NCBI GenBank assembly: GCA_012518475.1
Contig: JAAYSB010000336.1
Span: forward strand, 1-7,275
Source: Intrasporangiaceae bacterium
Lineage (GTDB): Bacteria; Actinomycetota; Actinomycetes; Actinomycetales; Dermatophilaceae
DNA: 7,275 bases
Reading direction: 5' to 3'
In this document: in pieces, positions 5,064 to 7,275 of the stretch
Position numbering within the stretch: the first letter of the stretch is position 1
Layout of the letters: the number at the start of each line of letters is the position of its first letter
The notes under the pieces: model-generated
Seen by the model: only the letters and a program-made list of their open reading frames with translations
Told to the model about the DNA's origin: nothing
Databases searched by the model: none
Translations under genes and position numbers: made by a program

Positions 5064-7112
5064 GTGGCGCCCGCACCCTCGGCCAAGACCGAGCGACTGA
5101 TGAACCTCGTCATGACGCTGCTCTGGACGAGGCGACCGCTGACGCGCCATGACCTGCGCCGGACCGTCGAGCAGTACCAGCTCACGACCAGTGACGAGGC
5201 CTTCGAGCGGATGTTCGAGCGGGACAAGGATGAGCTGCGCGCGCTCGGGGTGCCGCTCGAGACGGTCGAGGCGGACCCGCTCTTCGACGACGAGCTCGGC
5301 TACCGGATCCGTCCTGACGAGTACGAGCTGCCGGAGATCTCCTTCGAGCCGGACGAGCTCGTCGTCCTCGGTCTGGCGGCCCGGACCTGGTCGCACGGCA
5401 CCCTCGGGGGAGCGGCGGCCCAGGCCCTGCGCAAGCTGCAGGCAAGCCAGCCCGGCACTGACGGGACCCCGGCCGGCCCGATCGAGCCGCGTCTGGGCGC
5501 GGCCGAGCCTGGATTCCCGACCGCTCTGCGTGCGATCCAGACCCGTCAGGAGCTGCGCTTCGAGTACCGCGGAGCCGGGTCGGCCGAGACGAGCCCCCGC
5601 CGGGTGCAGCCGTGGGGACTGACCTCGGTACACGGACACTGGTACCTCACCGGATTCGACGTGGACCGGGAGGCCGAACGGGTCTTCCGGCTCAGCCGCG
5701 TCGTCGGCGACGTCCGGACCCACGGCCGGCCCGGTGCCTACGACATCCCCGCAGACGCCCGACCTGCCGACGTGGCGCGGGCAGCTGCCCCGGCCGAGTC
5801 GGAGACGACCGCCCAGGTGACCGTCCGCACCGGTGCCGGTGCCCGACTGCGCAGTCAGGCTCAGGTTCTCGAGGACGGCGAGGAGTGGACCCGCCTCGAG
5901 GTCCGCCTCCCCGACGACTCCCTGGTCAGCGAGCTCGCCATGCTCCTCGACAGTGTCCGCGACATCGCTCCTGCCGGCGTCGCACAGGCCGTGCGTGAGC
6001 ATCTGACGACGGTCGCGGAGCGGCACACCGACGCAGGCATACCCGATCTCTCGCAGACGGCCCAGTCAGCCCTGGACGCGCTGCGCAACACCAGCGGCAA
6101 GCGGGGTCACGGGTCGATCGAGCCGGCGACCGAACGACTCAGTCGGCTGCTGGCGATGGTGCCGTGGCTCGTGCACCGGCAGGGGATCGACGTCGCGGAG
6201 GCTGCGCGAGGCCTCTCGGTGACCGAGGACCAGCTGCGCGCCGATCTGGAGCTGCTCTTCATGTGCGGATACGGCTCGATGCCGGACCAGCTCATCGAGG
6301 TCGACAGCGAGAGCGGGCGGATCTTCATCGAGAACGCCGACACCATCGCCCGTCCGCTGCGCCTGGGCTGGGACGAGGCAGTCACTCTCGTCGTCGGCCT
6401 GCGAGCGCTCGAGGCCGTCCCCGGTCTGCACGACGACGACGCCGTGGGGCGGGCTCTCGGCAAGCTCGAGACGGCCGTCGGGGACCTGCTCTCGGCCGCG
6501 GACCGGGTCACCGCCCGCATCGACGACGAAGGGGTCGACGCCGGGCTGCTCGCCACCTTGCGTGCGGCGCTGGCGGATCGCCGTCGCGTCCACCTGGTCT
6601 ATGACGCCGCGGAGCGCGACGAGCGGACCGAGCGTGATGTCGACCTCATGCGAGTGGTGAGCGCCGAGGGGCGCTGGTATGCCGAGGGCTGGTGCCACCG
6701 GGCTCAGGACTCCAGGTTCTTCCGGCTGGATCGGATCCGCTCTGTCGAGGTCCTCGACGTCGACGGCACCCCACCGGCCGAGGCCACGCCCCGTGACCTG
6801 TCCGCCGGGACCTATCAGCCGGCCGATGACGCCACGGTCGTCACCCTCGTGCTCGAGCCTGCGGCCCGATGGGTGACCGAGTACTACCCCGTTGCGGAGC
6901 ACGCCCAGATCACCGCCACGGACGGGACCCACCTCGAGGCGGTCCGGATGATCGTGTCCCACCTCGACTGGCTCGTCCGTCTCGCGGTGCGGCTCGGCGG
7001 CCGACTCGTCGTGCTCGAACCGGCACACGTGCGCGAACAGCTCATCGACCGGGTGCAGTCCGCCCTGGCCGACGCCCCGACGGACGTCGGACGTGACCTC
7101 ACCTCCCCGTGA
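5064..7112 (+). CDS. pafBC: Fused PafB-PafC WYL-domain transcriptional activator (DNA-damage response)
   Basis: The 682-residue protein joins what are usually two genes. The PafB half has a winged helix-turn-helix (about 8-60), a WYL domain (about 157-222, with Trp193-Tyr194-Leu195) and a C-terminal extension (to about 318). A linker of about 34 residues leads to the PafC half: a second winged helix (about 353-415, opening ATERLSRLLAMVPWLV), a second WYL domain (about 494-565) and another C-terminal extension. In mycobacteria PafB and PafC act as a heterodimer that activates recA and many repair genes independently of LexA, and WYL domains are thought to sense a nucleic-acid ligand. A fused version is known from Arthrobacter. 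In the second WYL domain the signature reads Trp538-Tyr539-Ala540. GTG 5064 is preferred because the family motif ERLMNLV begins about ten residues later and a -10 box sits just upstream. There is no internal stop or ribosome site at the junction. Confidence 0.95.
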   Translation: MAPAPSAKTERLMNLVMTLLWTRRPLTRHDLRRTVEQYQLTTSDEAFERMFERDKDELRALGVPLETVEADPLFDDELGYRIRPDEYELPEISFEPDELVVLGLAARTWSHGTLGGAAAQALRKLQASQPGTDGTPAGPIEPRLGAAEPGFPTALRAIQTRQELRFEYRGAGSAETSPRRVQPWGLTSVHGHWYLTGFDVDREAERVFRLSRVVGDVRTHGRPGAYDIPADARPADVARAAAPAESETTAQVTVRTGAGARLRSQAQVLEDGEEWTRLEVRLPDDSLVSELAMLLDSVRDIAPAGVAQAVREHLTTVAERHTDAGIPDLSQTAQSALDALRNTSGKRGHGSIEPATERLSRLLAMVPWLVHRQGIDVAEAARGLSVTEDQLRADLELLFMCGYGSMPDQLIEVDSESGRIFIENADTIARPLRLGWDEAVTLVVGLRALEAVPGLHDDDAVGRALGKLETAVGDLLSAADRVTARIDDEGVDAGLLATLRAALADRRRVHLVYDAAERDERTERDVDLMRVVSAEGRWYAEGWCHRAQDSRFFRLDRIRSVEVLDVDGTPPAEATPRDLSAGTYQPADDATVVTLVLEPAARWVTEYYPVAEHAQITATDGTHLEAVRMIVSHLDWLVRLAVRLGGRLVVLEPAHVREQLIDRVQSALADAPTDVGRDLTSP

Positions 7113-7129
7113 CCACCGTCGGTCTCCCG

Positions 7130-7135
7130 TAGACT
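7130..7135 (+). promoter_or_regulatory. Candidate -10 box for tatA (TAGACT) overlapping a 10-bp palindrome
   Basis: TAGACT fits TANNNT and would start transcription near 7142, about 30 bases before the tatA ATG. A loose -35 (CGTGAC at 7108-7113, 16-base spacer) overlaps the pafBC stop. The box overlaps the perfect palindrome GACTGCAGTC (7132-7141), so tatA may have its own regulated promoter besides read-through from pafBC. Confidence 0.5.
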
Positions 7136-7171
7136 GCAGTCGTTCCCCGCTACCGCGTCAAGGTTGGACAC

Positions 7172-7275
7172 ATGAACTTCCCCAGAGGCACCGAGCTCAT
7201 CATCCTGCTCATCCTGCTGATCATCGTCTTCGGCTGGAAGCGGCTTCCTGACGCCGCTCGCAGCCTCGGTCGCTC
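7172..7275 (+). CDS. tatA: Sec-independent protein translocase subunit TatA, N-terminal part (partial)
   Basis: The first 34 codons of a gene running off the right edge encode a short N-terminus (MNFPRGTE), one hydrophobic membrane helix made of Leu/Ile repeats (about residues 8-20), the FG hinge (FGWKRLPD) and the start of the amphipathic helix (AARSLGRS). This is the standard N-terminus of TatA, the pore-forming component that carries folded proteins with twin-arginine signals across the cytoplasmic membrane. AAGG at 7160-7163 gives a ribosome site with eight bases of spacing. The order pafB-pafC-tatA is conserved in M. tuberculosis (tatC follows there), supporting TatA over TatB. The distal, less conserved tail and any tatC lie beyond the window. 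Confidence 0.93.
   Translation, partial: MNFPRGTELIILLILLIIVFGWKRLPDAARSLGR

Noticed and set aside
5043..5065. Possible PafBC-responsive promoter (TTGTCRGTG-N8-TANNNT) in front of pafBC itself
   Set aside because: CTGTCCGGT at 5043-5051 mismatches at several positions and no TANNNT lies eight bases downstream. The real -10 candidate overlaps the motif instead.
4963..5076. Longer DUF3866 protein starting at GTG/ATG 5028, 5025, 5013 or further upstream
   Set aside because: The upstream codons show weaker third-position G/C bias, and the family-like N-terminus begins at ATG 4962. A leaderless start at 5025-5028 is not excluded and is noted in the gene entry.
7116..7135. Possible PafBC-responsive promoter in front of tatA, with core GTCGGT at 7118-7123
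   Set aside because: The core matches, but the flanking bases do not and the spacer to TAGACT is five bases instead of eight.
1..7275. tRNA, rRNA, CRISPR array, insertion sequence, phage or toxin-antitoxin genes
   Set aside because: The window is almost fully covered by conserved chromosomal genes. The longest gap is about 100 bases, and no repeats, transposase motifs or RNA-gene sequences were seen by eye.

Overview
The window is a stretch of a high-GC actinobacterial (Actinomycetota) chromosome carrying the Pup-proteasome locus. The evidence is the gene content (proteasome beta and alpha subunits, the Pup ligase PafA, the PafB/PafC regulator and TatA in conserved order), strong G/C bias at third codon positions, GTG starts at three genes and TANNNT-type -10 boxes. 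PafB and PafC are fused into one 682-residue protein. Such a fusion is known from Arthrobacter, so a Micrococcales-like organism is plausible, but this is inference and no species can be named.

Layout, left to right. Positions 1-132 are the last 43 codons of prcB. prcA (129-974) overlaps it by four bases, and pafA (977-2380) follows after two bases, so prcB-prcA-pafA reads as a tightly coupled operon. An 85-base gap (2381-2465) holds a perfect 10-bp hairpin and a possible promoter. Next come a two-domain FKBP-type lipoprotein (2466-3437) and a single-domain cytosolic FKBP (3470-3850). A DUF3866 gene (4962-3868, minus strand) converges on the second FKBP with only 17 bases between the stop codons. 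A short divergent promoter region (about 4963-5063) separates DUF3866 from the fused pafBC gene (5064-7112). The window ends in the first 34 codons of tatA (from 7172).

How the genes relate. PrcA and PrcB form the 20S proteasome. PafA attaches the small modifier Pup to lysines of substrates. PafBC is named for its neighbourhood to PafA but acts as a transcriptional activator of the LexA-independent DNA-damage response. TatA belongs to the twin-arginine export pathway. The two FKBPs are predicted prolyl isomerases/chaperones, one on the membrane surface and one in the cytosol. DUF3866 has no known function.

The genes are all recognisable, and no phage, insertion sequence, CRISPR or new defence system is present. 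The most interesting points are: a shared palindromic promoter motif, TAGACT-NN-AGTC, upstream of both the lipoprotein FKBP and tatA; apparently overlapping divergent promoters between DUF3866 and pafBC, with a probably leaderless pafBC; a degenerate first FKBP domain in the lipoprotein; a long acidic tail on PrcA; and the uncharacterised DUF3866 protein sitting inside the locus.
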